Source: Lentzea nigeriaca (GTDB lineage Bacteria > Actinomycetota > Actinomycetes > Mycobacteriales > Pseudonocardiaceae). From it: a stretch of DNA of 64,000 nucleotides. Shown one piece after another: positions 37,948-45,480 of the stretch. How positions within the stretch are numbered: the stretch's first letter is position 1; every line of letters begins with the position of its first letter. The notes under the pieces were generated by a model. That model had not been told where the DNA came from and did not search any database. It saw nothing but the letters and a program-made list of their open reading frames with translations. Location: NCBI RefSeq assembly GCF_016907955.1, contig NZ_JAFBCX010000012.1:1-64000 (forward strand), read 5' to 3'. A program made the translations under genes and the position numbers.

Positions 37948-40161
37948 TCAGGCGGGGGAGGGGACGGGCTCCAGACCGTTGCGGTCCGGGTCCACCAGGT
38001 AGACGCGGGCGTTCGAGATGTCGAAGTACATGCCCTTCAACGCCAGCGTGCCCGCCGCGATCGCCTCCCGCACGCTCGGGTAGCCGAGCAGGTTGTCGAG
38101 CTGCTGCGCGACGTTCGCCACGGCCAGCCGGTCCGCCACCGGCAGGTCCGCGCAACCGGGCGACGTCGGCGCGTGGAACCGGATCAGCGACGGTTCCGCG
38201 TTGCGCAGCCACGAGTGCAGGTGAGTGCCGGGTGCGGCGGACCCATTCACCAGCGCCTTCATCGCGCCGCAGTCGGAGTGTCCACACACGACGATCGAGC
38301 CGACGTTCAGCACCTCGACCGCGAACTCGATCGCGGCGCCGACGGACCTGTCGTCCGCGGACGCCATCGGCACCAGGTTGCCGATGTTGCGCACGCAGAA
38401 GAGGTCACCGGGCCCGGACGTGGTGATCAGGTTCGGCACCACGCGAGAGTCCGCGCAGGTGATGAACAGCTGTTGCGGTCGCTGCCCGCGCAGCGCGAGC
38501 TCGTGCAGGAACGGCCGCACCAACGGCGCCGACCGCAGCTCGAACTCGTGCATTCCCAGGATCATCGGGTCGCTCTCGGCGGAAGACCGTTGGGCGGGAA
38601 GCGACACCGAGCTCGGCTCGCCCTGCCAGTGCGACCACGGTGCGAACCAGCGGGGCAGCGGGCCGGGCAACGTCTTGCGCCGTCCCGGTTTGCCCTGGTT
38701 CGCCCGGTCGTACCAGGTGTCGTGCACCTCGTCGACGCGCACCTGCCCGCCGAGCCGTTCGTAGCCCTCGCGCCAGTCGTTGATCGCCTCGTACGACGCG
38801 TGGTCGAGGTAGTCGATGTGCAGTTCCAGCACCACCTGCCCGCCCAGCGGAAGCTGCCGCAGCTCGCGCACGAGCCGCCCGACCCCGAGGAACACCAACG
38901 ATCCGCGCACGGACACCCGGTTGCCCTCGACGCGCACCGAACAGTGCGTCAACCGGTACAACGCGCGCAGCAACGCGATGGCGAGCCCGGCGACCACCCC
39001 CTCGAGCAGTCCGAAGAGGACGACCCCGAGCACGGTCGCCGCATACACCAGGAACTCCCGGTGCCGCCACAGCGTCCGCATCCGGTCCACCGACACGAGC
39101 TTCATCCCGACGACGAGCAGCACGCCCGCCAGCGCAGCCAACGGGATCAGCTCCAGCACGGCCGGGAACGCCAGCACCGCCACCGCGATCCACACGCCCT
39201 GCAGGATCGCGCTGTACCGGGTCTTGGCGCCCGCGGCGACGTTCGTGGAGCTGCGAGCGAGCCCGCCACTGATCGGCAGCCCGCCCAGCGCCCCGGCGAG
39301 CACGTTGCCGGTGCCCTGCGCGATGAGCTCCTTGTCCAGCCTGGCCCGCGGCCCGTCGTGCAACCGGTCGGTCGCGACCGCCGACAGCAACGACTCCATG
39401 CTCGCCACCAGCGCGACGGTGACGATGGCCGCGGTGACCGCGCCGACGCTGCCCTGCGGCATCTGCGGGAACACCAGCGCGTGGCTCTCCGGCAGGTCGA
39501 CGCGTGCGACGTCGAGCTTCAGCACGGACGCCACCAGCGTCGCGGCACCGACGGCGACGAGCGGCGCGGGTACCAGGGATGCGCGCGGAACCCGTGGCCA
39601 CAGCAGCAAAGCCGCGATGGCGACGGCACCGACCAGCAACGACCCGATCTGCGAACTGGCCAGTTCTCCTGGCAGCAGCGCGAGGTTCCCCGGCACCGAC
39701 GACAACGCCGTTCCGCCCAGCACCACCACGAGCTGCCCGACGGCGATCGAGATGCCGATGCCCGCGAGCATCCCGTGCACCACGGCGGGGGACAGCGACA
39801 TCACCAGGCGGCTGATACCGGTGAGCCCCAACGCGAGCTGCAGTGCACCGGCGGCCAGCGTGATCGCCGCGGTGGCCGCCCAGCCGAACTGCGCCACCAG
39901 CCCGGCCACGATCACCACGAGCCCGGTGCCCGGTCCGCTGATCTGCAGCGGCGCCCCGCTGATCGCGCCGACGACGACGCCACCGACGACGGCCGAGATG
40001 ATTCCCGCCATCAACGGCGCACCGGTGGCGTGCGCGATCCCGAGCGACAACGGGATCGAGATCAGGAACAGGACGAAGCTCGCGGGCAGGTCGTGCCGGA
40101 GGATCACCGGTGGACCGTGCGGGGTGTGATCGCCGGCGTTGGACTTCTGCAGATGGTTCAC
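37948..40161 (-). CDS. SulP-type bicarbonate/anion transporter fused to beta-carbonic anhydrase
   Basis: A fusion of a SulP transporter and a carbonic anhydrase (737-745 aa). Residues about 25-400 form the membrane domain (GAPLQISGPGTGLVVIVAGL; SALLVGAVAIAALLLW; LGGLPISGGLARSSTNV), then a short STAS-like part, then from about 515 a beta-class carbonic anhydrase with CADSRVVPN (near 568) and HSDCGAMKAL (near 625) for Zn. It probably takes up bicarbonate and interconverts CO2/HCO3. The best start is GTG 40161 with AAAGGA about 10 nt ahead; GTG 40185 is an in-frame alternative. A leader ORF lies 67-90 bp upstream. Confidence 0.93.
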   Translation of the reverse strand: MNHLQKSNAGDHTPHGPPVILRHDLPASFVLFLISIPLSLGIAHATGAPLMAGIISAVVGGVVVGAISGAPLQISGPGTGLVVIVAGLVAQFGWAATAAITLAAGALQLALGLTGISRLVMSLSPAVVHGMLAGIGISIAVGQLVVVLGGTALSSVPGNLALLPGELASSQIGSLLVGAVAIAALLLWPRVPRASLVPAPLVAVGAATLVASVLKLDVARVDLPESHALVFPQMPQGSVGAVTAAIVTVALVASMESLLSAVATDRLHDGPRARLDKELIAQGTGNVLAGALGGLPISGGLARSSTNVAAGAKTRYSAILQGVWIAVAVLAFPAVLELIPLAALAGVLLVVGMKLVSVDRMRTLWRHREFLVYAATVLGVVLFGLLEGVVAGLAIALLRALYRLTHCSVRVEGNRVSVRGSLVFLGVGRLVRELRQLPLGGQVVLELHIDYLDHASYEAINDWREGYERLGGQVRVDEVHDTWYDRANQGKPGRRKTLPGPLPRWFAPWSHWQGEPSSVSLPAQRSSAESDPMILGMHEFELRSAPLVRPFLHELALRGQRPQQLFITCADSRVVPNLITTSGPGDLFCVRNIGNLVPMASADDRSVGAAIEFAVEVLNVGSIVVCGHSDCGAMKALVNGSAAPGTHLHSWLRNAEPSLIRFHAPTSPGCADLPVADRLAVANVAQQLDNLLGYPSVREAIAAGTLALKGMYFDISNARVYLVDPDRNGLEPVPSPA

Positions 40162-40210
40162 GGCAATGTTTTCCTTTCGTGGCACAGCGGCCCTGAAATG
40201 CGGGATAGCC

Positions 40211-40227
40211 CTGTGCGCGCAGCACAG
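40211..40227. promoter_or_regulatory. Small hairpin between the leader ORF and the SulP-CA gene
   Basis: CTGTGC (40211-40216) and GCACAG (40222-40227) pair around a 5-nt loop, between the stop of the candidate leader ORF and the start of the transporter gene. It could form part of an attenuator. Confidence 0.35.
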
Positions 40228-40251
40228 AGCGAGGGGGGAAGGGGGAGTTCG

Positions 40252-40329
40252 CTAGAGGAGCCCTAAGGGCAGCAAACGGCGCGGCCGAACGGCGGCGAGC
40301 GCGTCGGCGCGGTCATGCGGGGTCGGCAC
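40252..40329 (-). CDS. Candidate 25-aa leader peptide
   Basis: GTG 40329 begins a 25-codon ORF ending with TAG at 40254-40252 and coding for a basic, Leu/Pro-rich peptide that ends in RPRRLLPLGLL. GGAGG (40341-40337) is 7 nt before the start, which is a better ribosome-binding site than that of the transporter gene downstream. The size, position and strong site suggest a regulatory leader peptide or attenuator for the SulP-carbonic anhydrase gene. There is no recognised family; the ORF could also be chance in GC-rich DNA. Confidence 0.45.
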   Translation of the reverse strand: MPTPHDRADALAAVRPRRLLPLGLL

Positions 40330-40549
40330 GGGAGCACCTCCGTGTCGGCACAGGCATCGGGTCTCGATCAGGCCGCGTCGCCACCATGATGACGGCGGAA
40401 TCGGCTTTGTGGCAGTGGTTTCAGCCAACCGTGTTGATCTTGCCCGGTAACGTCACGCGAGGTAGTGATGAAGACGGGCCGGCCCCGGTCGGGGGTGCGG
40501 AGCCGGCCCGAGTCAGAGTGAAACTTGAAGAACTATCGAGTTTCGGAAT
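40330..40549. other. Gap with a hairpin before the small Cys-motif gene
   Basis: The only clear structure is the inverted repeat CGGGCCGGC (40475-40483) with its complement at 40502-40510, enclosing a second GC stem; it probably ends the 105-aa gene read on the minus strand. The rest, 40342-40474, probably holds the promoter of the SulP-carbonic anhydrase transcript; I cannot place its -35 and -10 with confidence. Confidence 0.45.
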
Positions 40550-40867
40550 TCAGCCTACCGAGCGCAGGTGCTTGCCGTGCGAAGTCTCCTGGCCCACCAC
40601 GGTCAGGATCAGTTGCGCCGAGAGGTACGCACGGCACGGTGCGGGCAGCCTGCGGGTGAACCAGCTGCGCTTGCAGGTCGCGCACCGGCCGTGCTCGTCG
40701 GGCTGGTGCTCGTCCAGCAACGCCTTGACAACCGCGACCACCCTCGGCAGCTCTACCCTGGCGAGCACGAGGGCGGTCTGGTCGTCGCCGTGCTGGGCGA
40801 GATCGGTGAGTGTGGCCAGGTGTGAGTGCAGCGACTTGTCCAGTTGGCTGAACACCGTGACGGCCAT
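40550..40867 (-). CDS. Small cysteine-motif protein, 105 aa
   Basis: A soluble, helical protein (VFSQLDKSLHSHLATLTDLAQ at the start) with a compact C-terminal motif C-x2-C-x14-C (CATCKRSWFTRRLPAPC), which may bind Zn. I do not know a named family. ATG 40867 fits the gene better than the longer frame from 40936, whose extra 23 residues look non-coding. It is divergent from the XRE regulator 168 bp away. Confidence 0.65.
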   Translation of the reverse strand: MAVTVFSQLDKSLHSHLATLTDLAQHGDDQTALVLARVELPRVVAVVKALLDEHQPDEHGRCATCKRSWFTRRLPAPCRAYLSAQLILTVVGQETSHGKHLRSVG

Positions 40868-41034
40868 CAGGCTCAGAGCTCCAGTCCGTGCGTAAGCAAC
40901 CCATGCAGACTGTCCTGGTCCATACGAGATCTGCAAGTTGCACTACACGAATGGATGACGTCCCTTTGCGACGCCCTCCTTTGCTCTCAAACTGAGACGC
41001 GACCAGGAGGTGTGGATGGCATCCAGGAGGAGCC

Positions 41035-41880
41035 ATGCGGGGTAGCAGCCCGACCCTGCGCAAGCGTCGGCTCGTGAGTGAGCTCAGGCGGCTGCGCGAA
41101 GCGGCCGAGCTGACGATCGAGGAGGTGGGCGAGCGTCTGGAGTGCTCGGCCTCCAAGATCAGCCGCATCGAGACAGGGCGGGTGGGAGTGAGCCCGCGCG
41201 ACGTGCGGGACATGCTCACCGCCTACGGTGCGGACACCGCCACCCTCGACGAACTGGTTCAGCTGGCCAGGGAGGCCCGCCGCAAGGCGTGGTGGGACGA
41301 GTTCGGTGACATCGTGCCCGGTCGTTACGTGGGGTACGAGGCCGACGCCGACTCGATCAGGACCTACCAGGGGCTGATGATCCCCGGCCTGCTGCAGTGC
41401 GAGGCGTACACGAGGGCGTTGATCTCCGAGGTGCTGCCGGACTCGAGCACCGCGGAGATCGACCGGCGAGTCCGGTTGCGCAAGGCGCGGCAGGCCTTGC
41501 TGAGCGAAGACGACCCGTTGCGCCTGCACGTCGTGATCGACGAGGCGGCCCTGCGCAGGCTCGTCGGCGGCACCGGGGTGATGCGCGCCCAGATGGCGCG
41601 TCTCCTCGAGGTCGGTGCACTGCCGAACGTCACGATGCAGGTCGTGCCGTTCAGCGCCGGTGGTCATGCTGCGATGGACGGCCCGTTCGTCATCCTGAGC
41701 TTCCCGGAGCAGCTCGACCCCGACGTCGTATACATCGAAAGTACTAGGAGTGGCGTCTATCTGGAGCAACAGTCAGACGTCCATTGGTACGCCGAGATGT
41801 TCGAGCGTCTGGTGAACTCCGCCCTGAATTCGAGGGAATCGGCGACCCTGATCACTGAGATCGCTCGCACTCTCGCGTGA
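41035..41880 (+). CDS. XRE-type regulator with DUF5753 (Scr1-like) domain
   Basis: A 281-aa regulator. An N-terminal Cro/C1 helix-turn-helix (about 12-70, LRRLREAAELTIEEVGERLECSASKISRIETGR) precedes the actinobacterial DUF5753 domain (about 95-275; YEADADSIRTYQGLMIPGLLQCEAYTRA, LHVVIDEAALRR, LPNVTMQVVPFSAGGHAAMDGPFVILSF). Such proteins occur with a small DUF397 partner, as here, and resemble toxin-antitoxin-like or developmental switch pairs such as BldB/WhiJ-type systems in Streptomyces. AGGAGG precedes the ATG. Confidence 0.94.
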   Translation: MRGSSPTLRKRRLVSELRRLREAAELTIEEVGERLECSASKISRIETGRVGVSPRDVRDMLTAYGADTATLDELVQLAREARRKAWWDEFGDIVPGRYVGYEADADSIRTYQGLMIPGLLQCEAYTRALISEVLPDSSTAEIDRRVRLRKARQALLSEDDPLRLHVVIDEAALRRLVGGTGVMRAQMARLLEVGALPNVTMQVVPFSAGGHAAMDGPFVILSFPEQLDPDVVYIESTRSGVYLEQQSDVHWYAEMFERLVNSALNSRESATLITEIARTLA

Positions 41881-42095
41881 CTGCGACCGGGAGTGAACAG
41901 ACAGTGGAAAGCTTGCGTTGGCGCAAGAGCAGCCGTTCGTCCGCCGGTGGACCCGAGTGCGTGGAGATCGCGCTCGTCTCGTCCGGCGCGGCTGTGCGTG
42001 ACAGCAAGAACGCGGACGGGGCGCGGTTGAGGTTCGGCGACGCGGGATGGGAGACCTTCCTCGCCGCCGCGAAGACCGGCTCTTTCGTCAGCTGA
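41877..42095 (+). CDS. DUF397 partner protein, 72 aa
   Basis: A short DUF397 protein: LRWRKSSRSSAGGPECVEIALVSSGAAVRDSKNADGARLRFGDAGWETFLAA. DUF397 proteins pair with the XRE/DUF5753 regulators and are thought to inhibit or co-act with them. Translation starts at GTG 41877, which overlaps the XRE stop by 4 bp, so the two products are made together. A strong terminator follows 12 bp downstream. Confidence 0.94.
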   Translation: MTATGSEQTVESLRWRKSSRSSAGGPECVEIALVSSGAAVRDSKNADGARLRFGDAGWETFLAAAKTGSFVS

Positions 42096-42106
42096 TCACC
42101 AAAACT

Positions 42107-42152
42107 CGAAGGGCCCAGGCTGGGTGTGTCAGCCTGGGCCCTTCGCTTGTTT
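42107..42152 (+). terminator. Strong Rho-independent terminator after the XRE-DUF397 pair
   Basis: A 16-bp stem (GAAGGGCCCAGGCTG at 42108-42122 with complement 42130-42144, extended by C42107-G42145), 7-nt loop, followed by CTTGTTTT. Confidence 0.92.
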
Positions 42153-42160
42153 TGGGGGGG

Positions 42161-42227
42161 GACGTGGGCCGGCCGGCGTTCCGCCGCCGCGGGCTGGATG
42201 CCCCTTGCACGCCGGCCGACCCACGTC
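42161..42227. terminator. Second, long inverted repeat
   Basis: Arms 42161-42179 and 42209-42227 match at 18 of 19 positions (GACGTGGG-CC-GGCCGGCGT), 29-nt loop. It has no T-run; it may be a back-up terminator or a protein site. The 190 bp from here to the next gene contain no other clear element. Confidence 0.55.
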
Positions 42228-42419
42228 GATCATGGGGAGCAGCGGGTGATCCGCTGTCCGGTCCAATCTTTCCCGACTGTCCGATCTCCGGTTTCCGTTG
42301 ATCTCGCCGTCTGTGGTTGGTTGGACACGCTAAGCGTAAGAATGGCTTCTACAGCACGACTGGAGCCCGACTGAAGTGATCTTCAAGCTCCAGGTGACCA
42401 CCAGGCGAAGGACAGGTCG

Positions 42420-45254
42420 GTGACGCACGGCGAGGAGCCCCTGCGGTTCGAGGTTCTCGGCCTACTCCGAGTCGTTCGCGCAGGTCACGAAGTTGATCTC
42501 GGTGCGGCGAAGCAGCGCGCCGTCCTCGCGGTGCTCCTGTTGGCGCGCAACACACCGGTCAGCCGCGGGCAGATCATCGAGGCCGTCTGGGGCGACAACG
42601 TGCCCTCGAGCGCGGTGAATTTGGTCCAGACCTACGTGGCGGGACTGCGCCGCGCGCTGGAGCCGACCCGTGCTCGCAGGGCTCCTGCCGAGCTGCTGAC
42701 GTCGGTCGGCGACGGCTACCTGTTGCGCGTCGAGTCCGGCGCGCTGGACCTCGACGTGTTCGAACGTCAGGTGCTGCTCGCGAACCGCATGCGCGCGGCA
42801 GGTGATCTCGCCGGAGCGGCAGTCGAGCTGGACGACGCCCTGGCGTTGTTCCGAGCCGAGCCCCTCGGCGGTGTCTCCGGCCTCTTCGCCGACGTCGAAC
42901 GCGGTCGTCTCGTGGAACGCCGACTCGCCGTGCTGGAGGAACGCGCCGAGCTGGGGCTCGCGATCGGGCAGGGCCCCGAACTGGTCTCGCAGCTGAGCTC
43001 GATGGTCGTCGACCACCCCTTGCGGGAGCGCGGCTACGGGCTGCTGATGCGCGCGCTGGTCCAGGCGGGCCGGCAGGCGGAGGCGCTGGCCGCCTACCGC
43101 GAGGCGCGTCGCGTGCTGATCGAGGAGCTGGGTGTCGAGCCGGGCCCGGAGTTGCGCCGCGTGCACCAGGCCGTGCTGGCGGGGGACAGCCCAGAACCGG
43201 AACGTGCGCCGGTGCGCGTCCCTCCGCAGCCCGCCGCGCCGGAACCCGCTCCCGTGACGATCCCGGCGCAGCTCCCGCGCGCTCCCGTCGCGCTGATCGG
43301 CAGGGACGCCGAGCTGGCGCACATGGACGCGCTGCTGCGCGATCACGACGGCCCGGTGCTGCTGGTGACCGGACCGGCGGGCGTGGGCAAGACGGCGCTC
43401 GCGTTGCACTGGTCGCACCGGGTCCGCGAGGAGTTCCCGGACGGCCAGCTCTACGTCGACGTGCACGGCTACGACCCGAACCGGGAGCCGCTCGAGATCG
43501 GCGAGGTGCTCAACCGGTTCCTGCGCGCGCTGGGCGTGCCGGCGAGCGACACCCCGGTCTCGGTCGACGAACGCTCGGCGTTGCTGCGGACGTTGCTGGC
43601 CGACCGCCGCATGCTCGTGATGCTCGACAACGTCCGCAGCTCCGCGGACCTGCTGCCGCTGCTGCCCGGTGCGCCGTCGTGCGTCGTGGTGACGTCCCGC
43701 CGCCGGCTGGTCGGTCTGGTGGCCCAGGTCGAGGCCAAGCTGATCGAGCTGGACATGCTCGACCAGGACGCGGCCGTGGACGTGCTGGGCCGCATCGCCG
43801 GCCGTCCGGACATCGAGGCGCACGCGTTGCGGGAGCTGGCCGAGCTGTGCGACGGCCTGCCGCTCGCGTTGCGCATCGCCGCCGCCCGTCTCGCCGTGTC
43901 CCCACGTTTGCGCGTGGCCGAGCTCGTCGAGGAACTGCAGGACGAGCACGGCAGGCTGGCCGCACTCGGTCTGGAGGACGGTGAGGGCACCGTGCGGGCC
44001 GCTCTGGACGCGTCACGCCGTGCGCTCCCGCCCGTGGAGTCCAGGTTGCTGGCGATCATCGGCCTGCACCCCGGCGCCGACCTCAGCACCCACGTGGTCG
44101 CGGCGATGGGGGACGTCGGGCTGGCCGAAGCCCAGCGGGCCCTGGACACGCTGACCGCCGCGAACCTGTTGTCCGTCAGCGAACCGGGCCGCCACGTGGC
44201 TCACGACCTGGTCCGCGTCTACACCAAGACGCTGGCGGGCGAGCTGTCCGAACCGGAACGCCGCGCCGCCACCGGCCGGATGCTCGACTACTACCTGCAC
44301 TGCGCCGACCTGGCCGACGGCATGCTGCCGATCAACCGCGGCAGCGTTCTCGTGGCACCGGAACACCGCCCGGCCCACGTGCCAGCGCTGTCCGGTGCGG
44401 CGGACGCGATGGCGTGGTTCGACGCCGAGCGCGCCAACCTGATCGCCGCGACGGAACACGCCTCCGCCACGGGCTGGCACGTCCACGCCTGGCAGCTGCC
44501 GTACACGTTGTCGCGGTACCTGTGGCTGAGAACCGAGCGCGAGACGTCGTTGCGCATCACGGAAGCCGCGCTGCAGGCCGCGATCGCGCTGAACGACGAC
44601 GACGCCCGGTTCGTCATGCAGTTCAACCTGGGTGTGGCGCTGCTGCAGCTGGAACGCTACGACGAGGCCCTGCACGCCCACCGCGGCGCGTTGGAAGTGG
44701 CTCGCCGCAAGGGGGACGTGCACCAGCAGGCCCGTGCGCTGACGACGGTGGCCGACACGTTGCAGGACATGGGCAGGGCCGCCGAGGCCGAGGTGCACTA
44801 CCGCGAGGCCATGGAGATCTCGCGGATCGCCGGGTCGAAGTGGGCCGAGGCCAACGCTCACCACCACCTCGGGCTGCTGTACCTCGCGACGCAGCGCTTC
44901 GACGACGCGATGCCGTGGCTGCAGGTGGCGCTGCGGATGTACCACGAGGTCGGCGAGGAGTGCGGCGAGGCAGCGTGCCACGTCGACATCTCCACGGCGT
45001 TGCTGGAGACCGGCGACACCGACGGCGCGTTGTCGTCGGCCCGCACGGCGCTGGCGGTGGCCTGCGACGCGGTGTCGCCGTACCACCAGGCGCTGGCGCA
45101 CGACCGGCTGGCCGCGGTGTTCGACCGGCTCGGTGCGGCGGGGGCGGCGGCGCACTGGCAGCGGGCGCTCGCGCTGTTCACCGAGCTGGGCGCCTCGGAG
45201 GCGGACGGGGTGAGGGCCAGGTTGGCCAGGGCCCGTGCCGTGTCGGTGGGGTAA
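42420..45254 (+). CDS. AfsR/SARP-family regulator (BTAD, NB-ARC, TPR), second copy
   Basis: A 944-aa regulator with the same order of domains as the one at 13.8-16.5 kb: OmpR-like DNA-binding (LRFEVLGLLRVVRAGHEVDLG, 8-95), BTAD (about 100-250), Pro-rich linker, NB-ARC with Walker A TGPAGVGKTA (near 317) and MLVMLDNVRSSADLL, and C-terminal TPR repeats (about 700-930). The paralogues differ throughout, so this is not a recent duplication. It may control the LAL regulator and exporter downstream or a remote cluster. Confidence 0.94.
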   Translation: MTHGEEPLRFEVLGLLRVVRAGHEVDLGAAKQRAVLAVLLLARNTPVSRGQIIEAVWGDNVPSSAVNLVQTYVAGLRRALEPTRARRAPAELLTSVGDGYLLRVESGALDLDVFERQVLLANRMRAAGDLAGAAVELDDALALFRAEPLGGVSGLFADVERGRLVERRLAVLEERAELGLAIGQGPELVSQLSSMVVDHPLRERGYGLLMRALVQAGRQAEALAAYREARRVLIEELGVEPGPELRRVHQAVLAGDSPEPERAPVRVPPQPAAPEPAPVTIPAQLPRAPVALIGRDAELAHMDALLRDHDGPVLLVTGPAGVGKTALALHWSHRVREEFPDGQLYVDVHGYDPNREPLEIGEVLNRFLRALGVPASDTPVSVDERSALLRTLLADRRMLVMLDNVRSSADLLPLLPGAPSCVVVTSRRRLVGLVAQVEAKLIELDMLDQDAAVDVLGRIAGRPDIEAHALRELAELCDGLPLALRIAAARLAVSPRLRVAELVEELQDEHGRLAALGLEDGEGTVRAALDASRRALPPVESRLLAIIGLHPGADLSTHVVAAMGDVGLAEAQRALDTLTAANLLSVSEPGRHVAHDLVRVYTKTLAGELSEPERRAATGRMLDYYLHCADLADGMLPINRGSVLVAPEHRPAHVPALSGAADAMAWFDAERANLIAATEHASATGWHVHAWQLPYTLSRYLWLRTERETSLRITEAALQAAIALNDDDARFVMQFNLGVALLQLERYDEALHAHRGALEVARRKGDVHQQARALTTVADTLQDMGRAAEAEVHYREAMEISRIAGSKWAEANAHHHLGLLYLATQRFDDAMPWLQVALRMYHEVGEECGEAACHVDISTALLETGDTDGALSSARTALAVACDAVSPYHQALAHDRLAAVFDRLGAAGAAAHWQRALALFTELGASEADGVRARLARARAVSVG

Positions 45255-45324
45255 GGGGTTCGCGGCGCGGGACTGCGTGATCGTCCGATGTGCGCGGTGA
45301 GGCCTCAGGACGAACCTGGTCACC

Positions 45325-45480
45325 ATGACGGAATGGACACCTGAGGCGATCAAGGCGGAGATCGAGTACCGGCGCGGCAACGCCCGTTGCAACTGGCAGC
45401 GATCGCACGGCCGCATGCCGTCGTGGCTGCGGCGGGTGATCCACCACACGAGTACGAAACCCAGCAGCACCGAGGCATGA
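45325..45480 (+). CDS. Small ORF, 51 aa, coupled to the LAL regulator
   Basis: A 52-codon frame from ATG 45325 to TGA 45478-45480 that overlaps the ATG of the LAL regulator (ATGA). The peptide begins with the amphipathic, charged EWTPEAIKAEIEYRRGNA and contains NWQRSHGRMPSWLRRVIHH, then a Ser/Thr/Lys tail. Codon third positions keep the strong G/C bias of true genes. There is no known family; the coupling suggests that it is made in step with the regulator. The ribosome-binding site is weak. Confidence 0.65.
   Translation: MTEWTPEAIKAEIEYRRGNARCNWQRSHGRMPSWLRRVIHHTSTKPSSTEA

Noticed and set aside
40386-40895. Plus-strand ORF opposite the Cys-motif protein
   Set aside because: The minus-strand frame has a normal protein composition and a Cys motif; the plus-strand product is unstructured and Ser/Arg-rich.
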